19,897 nt of DNA, taken from the NCBI GenBank assembly GCA_036522615.1, contig DATDFN010000347.1, forward strand, positions 1 to 19,897, read 5' to 3'. The stretch is from JAJPJQ01 sp036522615 (GTDB lineage Bacteria; Desulfobacterota; Binatia; UBA9968). Below the pieces are notes generated by a model that saw nothing but the letters and a program-made list of their open reading frames with translations, did not search any database and was not told where the DNA came from. Below are positions 7,504-16,282 of the stretch, in pieces (position 1 is the stretch's first letter; every line of letters begins with the position of its first letter). The translations under genes and the position numbers were made by a program.

Positions 7504-8364
7504 TTACTCCGGCAGGCCATTGAGAAGGTACATCGCCTGAATCGCGGGACTCGGTTTGCCGAAGCCGCCGAACCAACGGTCGTACGCAAGCGCGACATTG
7601 CCGGAGCGATAAAGCCCGGCGAGCGCACGGTTCACGGCCAATCGGAACGCCGCGTCGTTGCGCGGCACCATGAAGCCGTACGGCTCATACGAAAGCAAAA
7701 TATCCGAAAGCGCGAAACGTGTCGGCTCCTTGGATGTGACGGCAAGGCCGACCAGAATGCCGCGGTCGGAGGCGAACGCGTCCGCCGAGCCCTTCTGGAC
7801 GGCGGCAATCCCCTCGAGATGATCTTTGACTTTAACCATTTGAACCTTGACGAATCCTTCTTTGGTAAACTTGGCCAAAGCGGTCTCAGTGGTCGTGCCG
7901 GGAATCACGGCGATGCGCTTGTCCGCGAGATCGGAGGCGGAGCGGAAATTCACGCCGGCGTTGGTTAGCAGCCCGCCGCCGTCGACAAACGTCATGAGAC
8001 TGAAATCCACCCGCTGTTGGCGCGCGAGAGTCATAGTCGTCGTGCCGCATTCGATATCGACCTTACCGGAGGCGACCATGTCGAGACGATTTTCGGGAGT
8101 GACCGGCACCCAATTGAGCTTCAGAGTGGTGCCGAGCTGCTCCTGAATGCGGCTCGCGACATGCGTGCAGAGATCGATGGAATAGCCCACCGGTTTTTTG
8201 TCCGGCCCCGGGAAAGAGAACGGCGGCGCCGTAGTCAGATGGCCAAGTGTGAACGTGCCCGAATCTTTGATCTTCTTCAGCGTGCCGCTGAGGTCTTGCG
8301 CGAGCGCGGGCCACGCGATGAATATCACAAGCAAACAAACCAGCATCCATGTCGCTTTTTTCAT
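7504..8364 (-). CDS. Periplasmic amino-acid ABC transporter substrate-binding protein (GltI-like, SBP_bac_3)
   Basis: 286 residues. A Sec signal peptide runs to about residue 22 (MKKATWMLVCLLVIFIAWPA, then LA-Q). The mature part has the family 3 solute-binding pattern: an N-terminal lobe with GTFTLGHLTTAPPFSF and GYSIDLCTHVA, then VASGKVDIECGTTTMT, the hinge and second lobe with LADKRIAVIPGTTTET, and a C-terminal AYDRWFGGFGKPSP segment. This resembles glutamate/aspartate binding proteins such as E. coli GltI. Its role would be to capture an acidic or other polar amino acid in the periplasm. No permease or ATPase gene is next to it, so it is an orphan within this window. A good ribosome site, GGGGAAGG, precedes the ATG. 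Upstream lie a tandem 15-bp repeat and the 18-bp palindrome also found near 16.67 kb, so its transcription is probably separately controlled. Confidence 0.9.
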   Translation of the reverse strand: MKKATWMLVCLLVIFIAWPALAQDLSGTLKKIKDSGTFTLGHLTTAPPFSFPGPDKKPVGYSIDLCTHVASRIQEQLGTTLKLNWVPVTPENRLDMVASGKVDIECGTTTMTLARQQRVDFSLMTFVDGGGLLTNAGVNFRSASDLADKRIAVIPGTTTETALAKFTKEGFVKVQMVKVKDHLEGIAAVQKGSADAFASDRGILVGLAVTSKEPTRFALSDILLSYEPYGFMVPRNDAAFRLAVNRALAGLYRSGNVALAYDRWFGGFGKPSPAIQAMYLLNGLPE

Positions 8365-8386
8365 TAGATTCCTTCCCCTCTGTTAT

Positions 8387-8419
8387 ACCCACTCGAACAA
8401 GTACACCCACTCGAACAAG
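8387..8419. repeat. Tandem 15-bp direct repeat upstream of the binding-protein gene
   Basis: ACCCACTCGAACAAG occurs at 8387-8401 and again at 8405-8419, a period of 18 bp, 22-55 bp upstream of the ATG at 8364. On the coding strand each copy reads CTTGTTCGAGTGGGT and the downstream copy runs into TATAAC, a possible -10 box. This could be a pair of regulator half-sites on one face of the promoter, or a slippage product. Confidence 0.5.
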
Positions 8420-8489
8420 CTAAACCATCTCCGCTCAACGACGAATTATGGACCCGAACCGTGATAACAGACCGCGAATCTCTGCGCAT

Positions 8490-8507
8490 ATTGGACTTTG
8501 GTCCAAT
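8490..8507. promoter_or_regulatory. 18-bp palindromic operator, copy 1
   Basis: ATTGGAC-TTTG-GTCCAAT is a perfect inverted repeat with 7-bp arms. The same 18 bp occur at 16664-16681. It lies 126 bp upstream of the binding-protein start. A weak -10-like TGTTAT begins 20 nt past the palindrome on the minus strand, which would place the palindrome centre near -42. The core differs at one position from the GGACTTTAGTCC core of DosR/DevR boxes. No regulator gene is in the window. Confidence 0.6.
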
Positions 8508-8535
8508 CTCTCAAGGCAACGGTCGGCCGAGATGT

Positions 8536-9618
8536 TCACCCGGCCGGGATCGTGATCACGGGAGCGCTCTGCTTGCCCTCCGTCTCGGTGAGCGAGAAAA
8601 GAAACATGATGAAAGAGAATATTCTTTTGGACGGAAAGTCCTTGTCGTCGATCCAGTACCATTCGTTGCGGTAAGGCACCGCGGCGAACGCGTCGCTCGG
8701 CTTCTGCGCCGAGCTGGGAATGCGGATGAGCGGCATGATCGGAGCGCCGTTCACGATCTCGGGCGGCGGCGTCGGAAAAGTCCGGCGCTCCGCCGTACTG
8801 GCTGCCGGAACTTCTATATAGGAAGAGAGGTCCATGAGGATTTCAAGAATCGAGCGCGTAAGTATCGCGATCTCTTTATCGCTGGTCGCCACCGAGCCGT
8901 AGACGACGCTGAACTCTCCGGCTTTGGGATCGAGTCCCAATATATCCCGCACCTCGGCGCGCGCGGCTTCGACCTCCGGGCTCGGCTTCTTGCTGAAAAC
9001 GATCAACGTCGCCGACTGCTCCCCGTTTTTGCGCACGCGCATGCCGAGATCGCCGGATTGCTGAATCTGCCGCAGCTTCTCGATCAAAGGATAAAATTCC
9101 GGATCTGCCTCGCGTGCGCGCGCGCCCGCGCCGTAGCGGCTGAATACGCCGTTGATGCTGTGCACGGCGATCCGCAGCACCAGGTCGGCCGGGTAGCCCG
9201 CCTGCAGCAGATTTAGAATCGCCGCCGGTGTGATCGGCGTCATGAGATTGCGCGCGAATCGCTCGCCGCTGAGCGGCGAATAGGTGATCGTCGGGCGATC
9301 GGTATAGCGGCCCGCGCCCGCGACGCTGTAGAGCGCGTTGTACGGCCACGGAAGCTCGGCGCCGTGGGCCCAGTTGCCGGTATAGCCGATCGTTCCTTCG
9401 ACGGCGTATTGATTGATCACCGAGGCAACGTCGAGAAAGACCGGCGCGTCGCCGTAGCGCAGCTTGACGAGATTGAGCAGCATCTGCGATTTCCACGAAT
9501 CGGAAATCGCCGTGACGTAGTCGAAGCGGTCGCGCGCCACGGTGCCCGGGCCGATGCTGGCGCAGCCGCCGAAGCTGAACGAAAACAGAATGACGAGCGA
9601 TAAGATTTTTCTTCCCAT
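8536..9618 (-). CDS. Predicted lipoprotein of unknown function
   Basis: 360 residues from the ATG at 9618, chosen because it is preceded by GGAG with good spacing and opens directly into a lipoprotein signal (MGRKILSLVILFSFSFGGC, lipid-modified Cys at 19). An upstream in-frame start at 9738 would overlap the neighbouring gene and bury the signal. The mature protein has conserved-looking stretches: SWKSQMLLNLVKLRYGDAPV, DVASVINQYAVEGTIGY and YRNEWYWIDDKDFPSKRIFS, and ends in a hydrophobic segment plus TETEGK. I recognise the LVKLRYGDAPVFLDV pattern only as a recurrent hypothetical protein of environmental Proteobacteria; no function can be assigned. It is the last gene of the six-gene operon, 13 bp behind the histidine-rich membrane protein. 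It is probably anchored in the outer or inner membrane facing the periplasm. Confidence 0.85.
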   Translation of the reverse strand: MGRKILSLVILFSFSFGGCASIGPGTVARDRFDYVTAISDSWKSQMLLNLVKLRYGDAPVFLDVASVINQYAVEGTIGYTGNWAHGAELPWPYNALYSVAGAGRYTDRPTITYSPLSGERFARNLMTPITPAAILNLLQAGYPADLVLRIAVHSINGVFSRYGAGARAREADPEFYPLIEKLRQIQQSGDLGMRVRKNGEQSATLIVFSKKPSPEVEAARAEVRDILGLDPKAGEFSVVYGSVATSDKEIAILTRSILEILMDLSSYIEVPAASTAERRTFPTPPPEIVNGAPIMPLIRIPSSAQKPSDAFAAVPYRNEWYWIDDKDFPSKRIFSFIMFLFSLTETEGKQSAPVITIPAG

Positions 9619-9631
9619 GGCGATCTCCAGT

Positions 9632-10663
9632 TCAATTCTGAAATGCCCGGCGCGTCCAGATGCGCGCATCGAGCCAATAGTGACAAAAGAGTCCGCCCAC
9701 GCCGAGCGGAGCGAGCCACGGCAGTTGCAGCCAGCCACCCGCGACTGCGCCGGCGAACCCGATGATCGGCCACGTAAAAAAGGACGCGGTTTGTTCTAAG
9801 TCGATGCGCCATTTGGGGCGAGGCAAAATCGAGAAGCGCACTGTATCCGTTGTAATCGTTGAAGGAAATGCCGCAGGCCGCCGCGCCATGGCATACGTGA
9901 AGTAGAGATATTGCACTTCGTGATGCACGGCGAGAACCAGCAGGAAAGATGCGTTCGATGCGCCGAGCGCGTAGCTGCTGCCGAAAGCGGCGGCATGCGC
10001 GAGCACCACCCACCACTCGCCGGGATGAATCATCAAATCGGGTGTTCGAGTCGCGCCAACGAAGTGTCGCCAGAATGACCATGCGAGGTATCCGCCGACC
10101 CAGGCAGCAGCGGCAAAACCGATGATGGCAGTCGTTTCGGCGCCGAGATCGATCGCGAAGTACGGCGCGCCCTCGTATGCACGCGGCGCGATATGGGTAT
10201 ATGCGAGCGCTGCGGCGAGCATCGGCAGATAGACGGCCCCGCGAAACAAGACACCGTGCGTGCGCGACACCGGCCCGCCGACCTGACGCTGATAAAAGCG
10301 GGCGACGCCTAGATTCTGCCGGCCGCGGTGCCAGACGGCGGCGTACATGGCGATGGAAGTAAGCAGAACTCCGTGACCGCCGAGCGAAAGAAAATAGGTC
10401 AGCGCCAGGATCGCCGACGGGATCGCCAGCACGTCAACTGGACGACGACGCCAGAGCCGCCGGCGCAGAACGGCGTCGTAGGTGGCTCCCAGATGGAACT
10501 CGGAGAGAACGAAATCGATCGCATCGATCTCGCGGTCGCCGTGAAGAAAAATCAGGGCGACGGCGGCAAGTACTGCGGCCGAAGCGCCGCCGCAAGCGAG
10601 CCAAAAATCCGCCCGGCGTGAAAAAAGCCACAAGCGCCGTTCAAGCTCGGGATGATTTTCCAT
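9632..10663 (-). CDS. Polytopic membrane protein with conserved histidine motifs, unknown function
   Basis: 343 residues with about eight hydrophobic segments (roughly 22-40, 77-95, 98-110, 140-157, 175-197, 215-233, 238-256 and 293-315). Histidines sit in motif-like surroundings: SEFHLGATYD (54-63), GGHGV (95-99), WHRGRQNLGVARFYQRQ (111-127), VHHEVQYLYFTYAMAR (246-261) and a C-terminal CHYWLDARIW (327-336). Such intramembrane His/Asp/Glu clusters recall metal-dependent membrane oxygenases or desaturases and the Brp/Blh group, but the match is not close enough to name a reaction. No signal peptide is seen. It lies between another membrane protein (68 bp upstream) and the lipoprotein (13 bp downstream) in the GH63-GH13 operon. 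The ribosome site is weak. Confidence 0.8.
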   Translation of the reverse strand: MENHPELERRLWLFSRRADFWLACGGASAAVLAAVALIFLHGDREIDAIDFVLSEFHLGATYDAVLRRRLWRRRPVDVLAIPSAILALTYFLSLGGHGVLLTSIAMYAAVWHRGRQNLGVARFYQRQVGGPVSRTHGVLFRGAVYLPMLAAALAYTHIAPRAYEGAPYFAIDLGAETTAIIGFAAAAWVGGYLAWSFWRHFVGATRTPDLMIHPGEWWVVLAHAAAFGSSYALGASNASFLLVLAVHHEVQYLYFTYAMARRPAAFPSTITTDTVRFSILPRPKWRIDLEQTASFFTWPIIGFAGAVAGGWLQLPWLAPLGVGGLFCHYWLDARIWTRRAFQN

Positions 10664-10731
10664 GCCATCAATTCAAATCCGTAATTCGTCCGCCGCTTTG
10701 AGTAACAGCAGACCGGATCCCGTACCTTGTG

Positions 10732-11952
10732 CTAGAACAATATTCCTAAAAGCTTTTTCAACACGTCCTCGACCGACATCATCGTGAGCACGAGCGGCGC
10801 CACCGGGAGAAGCGTCACGACGAGGAGCTGTAAAACGGCTTCCTTGGAAATCGGGGCCAATCGTATCGAGCGGACGACCTCGAAACTATTGGCGAGATCG
10901 GCAAGCGATTGGATGTCGGCGCTGCCGATGAGCGGCTCGTCCACGGGCGCGCCGCCACGCACCCATTTCGCGTCGAACTCGCGCACGTAACGCTCGGCGA
11001 GCGCGCCGTATTCGCGATCGGCCGTGCGTTTGAGTTGCGCGAGCTGAGGAGCAAAAACCAGCAGCGGGCCGAGCACGATACACAATAGAAAGCCGACGAT
11101 GACGGCGATCTCGATCAAGAACTGCGGCAGAGAAGCGCCGAGGTAAAAAATGCGGTTGGCGATCAGACCGGCGAGGATCGCTCCGTGCGCTATCAACAGC
11201 GGAACGAAGGCATACACCGTATTACCGAGAAACCCGAGGCCGCCGACACGGTCCGGATGCGTCGGGATGAGGCTCAACTCGATGCGCGACACCTGCCAGA
11301 GAAAGCGAATCCATATGAAAATACGAAAGTACCAGCGCACCAGCAGGAACTGGTAAATCGGCAAACTCACATACGCGAACCAAAAGCCCGTGGAGGAAAA
11401 CTGCAATCCGTCCGCGCCAGGCGTCCCGTACCAAGTGGCGGCCGAGAGCGCCACATAATGGCGCCAGAAAAGCAGGACGCCAACGATGTAGACAAAGGCG
11501 ATCAGCAGCACTTCCGCGATAACGGAATTGCGCAGCCGGAAGGCCGATTCGATCACGGCGTGAAAACGCGGCAAAGCGTTTTCCGGAATTAAATGCCGCT
11601 CGAGAAACTGCCGCACCACGAAACGCATACGCTGATGGACCACCAGCTCCGCGGCAATCAGAATCGGCAGAACGACGAGAAAGCGAACCTGGGCTTCGAT
11701 ATCGTAAAGAAATGGCACCGCGACCGAGCCGCGTACGGCGGTACCCGCGAGCGCTGAGAGTATGATCAGCGGCAGCCAGGCAAGCAGCGTGATGACACCG
11801 AGGCGGCGGCGCACGTGGTCGAGCACGTCGTCTGAGAGATGCCACCGGCGGAAAAATTGATAAAGCGGCCCGCCGAGAACCAGCGAGAAATCCTCCGGCG
11901 TGTCGATTCTCGCGAACAGGTTTTTACTCACGATTCCGACGACAGTGCTCAT
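10732..11952 (-). CDS. Conserved polytopic membrane protein with THPDR motif, unknown function
   Basis: 406 residues with about seven hydrophobic segments (near 51-72, 88-105, 145-165, 185-215, 246-266, 276-301 and 373-392). A polar loop holds the distinctive THPDRVGGLGFLG (231-243), which I recognise from widespread uncharacterised proteobacterial membrane proteins. The segment RTADREYGALAERYVREFDAKW (309-330) is charged and probably helical on the cytoplasmic side, followed by SADIQSLADLANSFEVVRSI. The ATG overlaps the stop of the GH13 gene as ATGA, which fixes the start and implies translational coupling. No catalytic family can be assigned. A transporter or sensor role are both open. Confidence 0.83.
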   Translation of the reverse strand: MSTVVGIVSKNLFARIDTPEDFSLVLGGPLYQFFRRWHLSDDVLDHVRRRLGVITLLAWLPLIILSALAGTAVRGSVAVPFLYDIEAQVRFLVVLPILIAAELVVHQRMRFVVRQFLERHLIPENALPRFHAVIESAFRLRNSVIAEVLLIAFVYIVGVLLFWRHYVALSAATWYGTPGADGLQFSSTGFWFAYVSLPIYQFLLVRWYFRIFIWIRFLWQVSRIELSLIPTHPDRVGGLGFLGNTVYAFVPLLIAHGAILAGLIANRIFYLGASLPQFLIEIAVIVGFLLCIVLGPLLVFAPQLAQLKRTADREYGALAERYVREFDAKWVRGGAPVDEPLIGSADIQSLADLANSFEVVRSIRLAPISKEAVLQLLVVTLLPVAPLVLTMMSVEDVLKKLLGILF

Positions 11953-13484
11953 CGCGCGCCTCCCGCCAAGCCTCTTGTTCCATGATCGGTCCTGTTTTCG
12001 TCCCGCTTTTTCTCTGCGATGGAAAAAACTTGCGCCTGCCAGGGAGCCATATCGAGGTAGAGGCCTGCCGAAGCGAGATCATTCCCGGTCCGGTCGTAGC
12101 GCGTCTCGCCGAGATGATCCTGCAGCCCCCACTGTCGGTCACGCAGGTCCGTGAAAGGTAGTCGCAGATAGCACTGGCTCTGATTCGCGGCATAATTCAC
12201 CGCGACAATGAAGCGGCCTCCCTTCGCGCTCTCCCAGGCGAAAGCGACGAAACAATCCCATGTCCAGTTTCCTTCCCAAGCCGACGCGCATTCGAGCAGG
12301 CGCCAGTCGCCCTTGCGGACGACGGGATCGCGCAGGACGGCGAGCAGCCGGTCGTAGAACTTGTGAACGTTCTCATCGAAGGGCTCTTCCGGCGCGCGGA
12401 CGAGGTGCGGCGAGATGCGTTTTTTTCGCCCCTCGAACTGGCCGTGGTGAAAGAAGCGGAGACCGGGCGAGAGAAAGGTGATCACCGCCGCGGCGCGATG
12501 CATCTCCGGCGAAAACGCCGCCGCGGCCCGCGGCTCGTCATGATTCTCCAAAAACCGCACGAGCTTATTCTGGTAATCCATGTCGGCGAGAAAATGCTCG
12601 CGCACCGGCCGCGCGTGGCCGGCGCGCAGCCGGTCGTAGAGCCGCTTGTCGTAGGTGTAGTCGAAGCCCTGCTGCTGCATCGTCCATTCGAGGTCCCAAT
12701 AGACCTCGGCCATGAAACAGAAACGCGGCGATTTTTCGCGGACGCGCGCAATCGCCTTGGGCCAGAAAGGCTCGGCCCTGATGCCCCACGTGCGCTCGAA
12801 AACCTCCGGCAGGACGAGCATCGCCATGTCGCAGCGCACGCCGTCGCACTGCCCCGCGATTTTCAATAAGTCGACGATCAGCGCTTCCTGCGCTGCCCGA
12901 TTGCCGTAGTTGATCTGCAGCGTATCGGGCCAGCCGGGGAAATAGGGATCGCGGCCGTGGGCGAGAAGCCGGTCGCCGCTTCGGGTTTTTATCCACGTGT
13001 AGTTTTTTGGCGCTCGCGCGAGATCGAGCTCGGTTCCGGATACATAATAGTCGAAATGCTCTTCGATCCAGTGATGATCGAGGCCGGTGTGATTGGGAAC
13101 GAAATCGAGCAGCAACCGCAGGCCGCGCTCGCGCAGCCGCACCCGCAGTCGCGCGAGCGCCTCATCGCCGCCCAGGTCGCGATGCACGGTATAGTCGGTG
13201 ATCGCGAAACCGGACCCGGCGATGTCCTCTTCGAGCAAATCCGGCAATGTATGCTGAAATTCCGCGCGCCATTCGGCGTGGCCGCGCGAGACGCTCTGCG
13301 CCGCCCGGCCCGTCTGCCAGACGCTCAGGAGCCAGACCCAGTCGAACCCCATTTTCGCGATGCCGTCGAGCTCGGTGTCGGGAATGTCGTCGAGCCGCGC
13401 TCGGCGTCCGAGCTTGCGCGACAAGTCGGTGAGCCAGACGCGTGTGTTGATCTGATACAGCGAGGGATATCGGACGGCGGTCAT
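11949..13484 (-). CDS. GH13 alpha-amylase-family glycoside hydrolase or transglycosylase
   Basis: 511 residues from the ATG at 13484, which gives the normal family start (RYPSLYQINTRVWL) 11 bp after the GH63 stop; an in-frame start at 13661 would overlap the GH63 gene and adds a basic unstructured leader. All four GH13 regions are present: I DFVPNH (127-132), II GVRCDMA (215-221, nucleophile D219), III MAEVYW (258-263, acid/base E260) and IV ENHDEP (313-318, D316). A C-terminal beta domain follows (RFIVAVNYAANQSQCYL, 424-440). There is no signal peptide, so it is cytoplasmic, acting on alpha-glucans or small alpha-glucosides. Substrate cannot be read from sequence; sucrose- or trehalose-active and maltogenic types are all possible. 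It is coupled to the downstream membrane protein by a 4-nt overlap. Its pairing with GH63 suggests joint handling of glycogen-type reserves or compatible-solute glucosides. Confidence 0.92.
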   Translation of the reverse strand: MTAVRYPSLYQINTRVWLTDLSRKLGRRARLDDIPDTELDGIAKMGFDWVWLLSVWQTGRAAQSVSRGHAEWRAEFQHTLPDLLEEDIAGSGFAITDYTVHRDLGGDEALARLRVRLRERGLRLLLDFVPNHTGLDHHWIEEHFDYYVSGTELDLARAPKNYTWIKTRSGDRLLAHGRDPYFPGWPDTLQINYGNRAAQEALIVDLLKIAGQCDGVRCDMAMLVLPEVFERTWGIRAEPFWPKAIARVREKSPRFCFMAEVYWDLEWTMQQQGFDYTYDKRLYDRLRAGHARPVREHFLADMDYQNKLVRFLENHDEPRAAAAFSPEMHRAAAVITFLSPGLRFFHHGQFEGRKKRISPHLVRAPEEPFDENVHKFYDRLLAVLRDPVVRKGDWRLLECASAWEGNWTWDCFVAFAWESAKGGRFIVAVNYAANQSQCYLRLPFTDLRDRQWGLQDHLGETRYDRTGNDLASAGLYLDMAPWQAQVFSIAEKKRDENRTDHGTRGLAGGAR

Positions 13485-13495
13485 TCGCGTGGACG

Positions 13496-16279
13496 TCAGC
13501 GTTCGAGCCGTTTTTCGGCTGCACGTTTCGACGGCGAGCGTGTGGCGCGATGCCGATGCTTCGCGGTCTTCTCGGCATATGCCTTCTTTCCGACGGCGAG
13601 GATGTCTTCCGGAGAAACGGTCGCGAACAGATGCAGGCTCCGGGCGATCATTCCGGTCCACCCGGTCTGGTGACTGGCGCCGAGGCCGGCGCCGTTATCG
13701 CCGTGAAAATATTCGTGGAACAAGATGTGGTCGCGCCAGTAGGGATCGTCCTGAAATTTTGCCATTTCGCCATAGACCGGCCGCCGGCCATCCTTGTCTC
13801 GGAGAAAAATATTTGCAAGGCGGCGCGCGATCTCGGCCGCTATTTCGTACAGGTTCATCTGCCGCCCGGAGCCCGTAGGGCATTCGACCGTGAAGGTGTT
13901 GCCGTAGTAGCTGTAATACTGCAGCAGCGCTCGGAGGATCAGGGCGTTGACCGGCATCCAGATCGGCCCGCGCCAGTTCGAGTTGCCGCCGAACATGCCG
14001 CTATCGGATTCCGCCGGCAGATAGGAGACGCGGAATTCCTGCCCGCCCGTCTTGAAGACATAGGGATGCTCCGCGTGGTAGCGCGACAGCGAGCGAATGC
14101 CGTAAGGACTCAAAAATTCCTTCTCGTCGAGCATTTTCGCCAGCACGCGCCGCAGCTTCGCCTCATCCAGAATCGACGCGAGCCGGCGGTCAGCTAGGCC
14201 GATCTTCGCAGGATCGTGGATCGCGGCGCGCAGCTCGGGGCGCACTTCGAGGAACTGCTTGAGCCGCTGTCGAATTTCGGGATACTTCACCAGCAGCTCG
14301 CCTTCGAAAACCGTGGCGGCGCACAAGGGTAGCAGACCGACCATCGAGCGAACCTTCAGCCGCTGCGCCCCACCGTCAGGCAGCCGCAATACATCGTAAA
14401 AAAATCCGTCTTCCTCGTCCCACATGCCCGTGTCGTCGCCGATCCGCGCCATCGAGGACGCGATCCACAGGAAATGTTCGACGAACTTCGTCGCCATATC
14501 GGCGTATCCGGTTTCGGTCATCGCCAGCTCGGTGGCGATCTCCATCATATTCTCGCAGAAAAGCGCCATCCACGCGGTGCCGTCGGCCTGTTCTAAATAG
14601 CCCCCCGTTGGCAGCGGTGCGCTGCGATCGAAGACGCCGATGTTATCGAGACCAAGGAAGCCGCCCTCGAAGACGTTGCGGTCGGAACGGTCCTTGCGAT
14701 TGACCCACCAGGTGAAATTCAAAAGCAGCTTCTGAAAGCTGCTCTTGAGCCATTCCCTGTCTCCTGCTCCGGTTTGCGCCTTTTCCAACCGATAGGTGAA
14801 GATCGTCGACCAAGCGTGCACCGGCGGATTGACGTCGCCGAAATTCCACTCGTACGCGGGAATCTGGCCGTTCGGATGCATGTAACGGTCGCGCAGCATG
14901 AGCTTCAGCTGTTCCTTGCCGAAGTCCGCATCGACGAGCGTCAAAGCAGCGACATGGAAGGCGAGGTCCCACGCAGCGTACCAGGGGTATTCCCACTTGT
15001 CCGGCATCGAGATCACGTCGCCGTTGTACATGTGATGCCAGCGGTCGTTCCGCGGCGCCGCCTTTCGCTTTGTCTTGAAAGGATCCGAGCCGCGCTCTTC
15101 GAGCCACTTATCAACGTCGTAATGATAGAACTGCTTGGACCACAGCATGCCTGCGAGCGCCTGTCGCATCACGTTCGCCTGATCCGCGTTCAGCGAGATA
15201 GGAATAATAGCGTTGTAGAATTCGTCGGCATCTTTGCGGCGTGCCTCGATCACATCGTCAAAATCGGCGCCGAACAAACCGCTTTTAAGTTTCGCGCGGC
15301 CCGCGGCCGCGGGGGCAGCGTCGCTTAGACGCAGCCGGATAACTTGCTGCTCGCCCGCTTTAACGGTTAGGTAATAATGACCGGCGAGCTTCGTTCCCTT
15401 TCGGGCCGGATTCACTGCCTCTTCCCGACCGTGAACGATCGCGTTGTTAATGCCGTCCTTGACGTATGGCGTCCGGTTTGGGACGCCGAAGATGCGTTGC
15501 GTGTTGGTTTCGTTTTCGGTGAATAGAAGCGACGCTCCCCCCTCGCAGTAAAAATACCGCTCGCCGAGCTTTGCGTCGGAGGTTTTGACCACACAATAGC
15601 CTTTAGAGCTAGAGATCTGTTCGAGCGCCGGCCGATCCGCCGCGGCTTGCCAAGACCACTGATTGCGGTACCAGAGCGTCGGCAGGACATGGAGTTCCGC
15701 AGCTTCAGAGCCGCGATTATGGATGCTGATCTGAATCAACATATCCTCGGGAGACGCCTTGGCGTACTCGACGAACACATCGAAGTAGCGATTCGCGTCG
15801 AAAACTCCAGTGTCCACCAACTCATATTCCAATTCGTTCCTGCGTCGTCGCCGGCTCGTTTCGACGAGCTGGCCGTATGGGTAGGCACCCTGCGGGTACT
15901 TGTAGAGATATTTCATGTAGGAATGCGTCGGCGTGGAATCGAGATAAAAGTAGTATTCTTTGACGTCCTCGCCGTGATTACTCTCGCTGTTCGTCAGCCC
16001 GAAAAGGCGCTCTTTTAAAATGGGATCTTTTCCGTTCCACAGCGCGAGCGCGAAACACAACGTCTGTTGATCGTCGGAAATGCCCGCGAGACCGTCCTCG
16101 CCCCAGCGGTAGGCGCGCGACCGCGCCTGATCGTGGCTGAAATAATTCCACGCATCCCCGCTCTCGCTATAGTCCTCGCGAACCGTGCCCCATTGCCGCT
16201 CGCTCAAGTAAGGACCCCATTTTTTCCATGCGGCTTTGCCATCCCGCGCCTCAGCGAGACGGATCTGTTCGGCGTTCAC
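13496..16279 (-). CDS. GH63-family glucosidase (bacterial type)
   Basis: 927 residues with an (alpha/alpha)6-barrel C-terminal half. Hallmarks are KWEYPWYAAWDLAFHVAAL (428-446, likely general acid D438), HPNGQIPAYEWNFGDVNPP (468-486), FLGLDNIGVFDRS (541-553), SNWRGPIWMPVN (767-778) and FHEYFHGDNGAGLGASHQTG (854-873, likely base E856). The N-terminal beta-rich part includes WNYFSHDQARSRAYRWGEDG (44-63). There is no signal peptide. The GTG start has a near-perfect Shine-Dalgarno site (GAGGAGGT). The last 30 residues are rich in Lys, Arg and His. Eukaryotic GH63 is the ER glucosidase I that trims N-glycans, but this long cytoplasmic form belongs with bacterial glucosidases, some of which cleave glucosyl- or mannosylglycerate or small alpha-glucosides. 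Its operon with GH13 favours glucan or solute metabolism over glycan trimming. Confidence 0.92.
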   Translation of the reverse strand: MNAEQIRLAEARDGKAAWKKWGPYLSERQWGTVREDYSESGDAWNYFSHDQARSRAYRWGEDGLAGISDDQQTLCFALALWNGKDPILKERLFGLTNSESNHGEDVKEYYFYLDSTPTHSYMKYLYKYPQGAYPYGQLVETSRRRRRNELEYELVDTGVFDANRYFDVFVEYAKASPEDMLIQISIHNRGSEAAELHVLPTLWYRNQWSWQAAADRPALEQISSSKGYCVVKTSDAKLGERYFYCEGGASLLFTENETNTQRIFGVPNRTPYVKDGINNAIVHGREEAVNPARKGTKLAGHYYLTVKAGEQQVIRLRLSDAAPAAAGRAKLKSGLFGADFDDVIEARRKDADEFYNAIIPISLNADQANVMRQALAGMLWSKQFYHYDVDKWLEERGSDPFKTKRKAAPRNDRWHHMYNGDVISMPDKWEYPWYAAWDLAFHVAALTLVDADFGKEQLKLMLRDRYMHPNGQIPAYEWNFGDVNPPVHAWSTIFTYRLEKAQTGAGDREWLKSSFQKLLLNFTWWVNRKDRSDRNVFEGGFLGLDNIGVFDRSAPLPTGGYLEQADGTAWMALFCENMMEIATELAMTETGYADMATKFVEHFLWIASSMARIGDDTGMWDEEDGFFYDVLRLPDGGAQRLKVRSMVGLLPLCAATVFEGELLVKYPEIRQRLKQFLEVRPELRAAIHDPAKIGLADRRLASILDEAKLRRVLAKMLDEKEFLSPYGIRSLSRYHAEHPYVFKTGGQEFRVSYLPAESDSGMFGGNSNWRGPIWMPVNALILRALLQYYSYYGNTFTVECPTGSGRQMNLYEIAAEIARRLANIFLRDKDGRRPVYGEMAKFQDDPYWRDHILFHEYFHGDNGAGLGASHQTGWTGMIARSLHLFATVSPEDILAVGKKAYAEKTAKHRHRATRSPSKRAAEKRLER

Positions 16280-16282
16280 AAC

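Noticed and set aside
9619..9738. In-frame upstream extension of the lipoprotein gene
   Set aside because: It overlaps the preceding membrane-protein gene and would place the lipoprotein signal 40 residues inside the protein.
13485..13661. In-frame upstream extension of the GH13 gene
   Set aside because: It would overlap the end of the GH63 gene by more than 160 bp and adds a low-complexity basic leader; the ATG at 13484 gives the expected family N-terminus.
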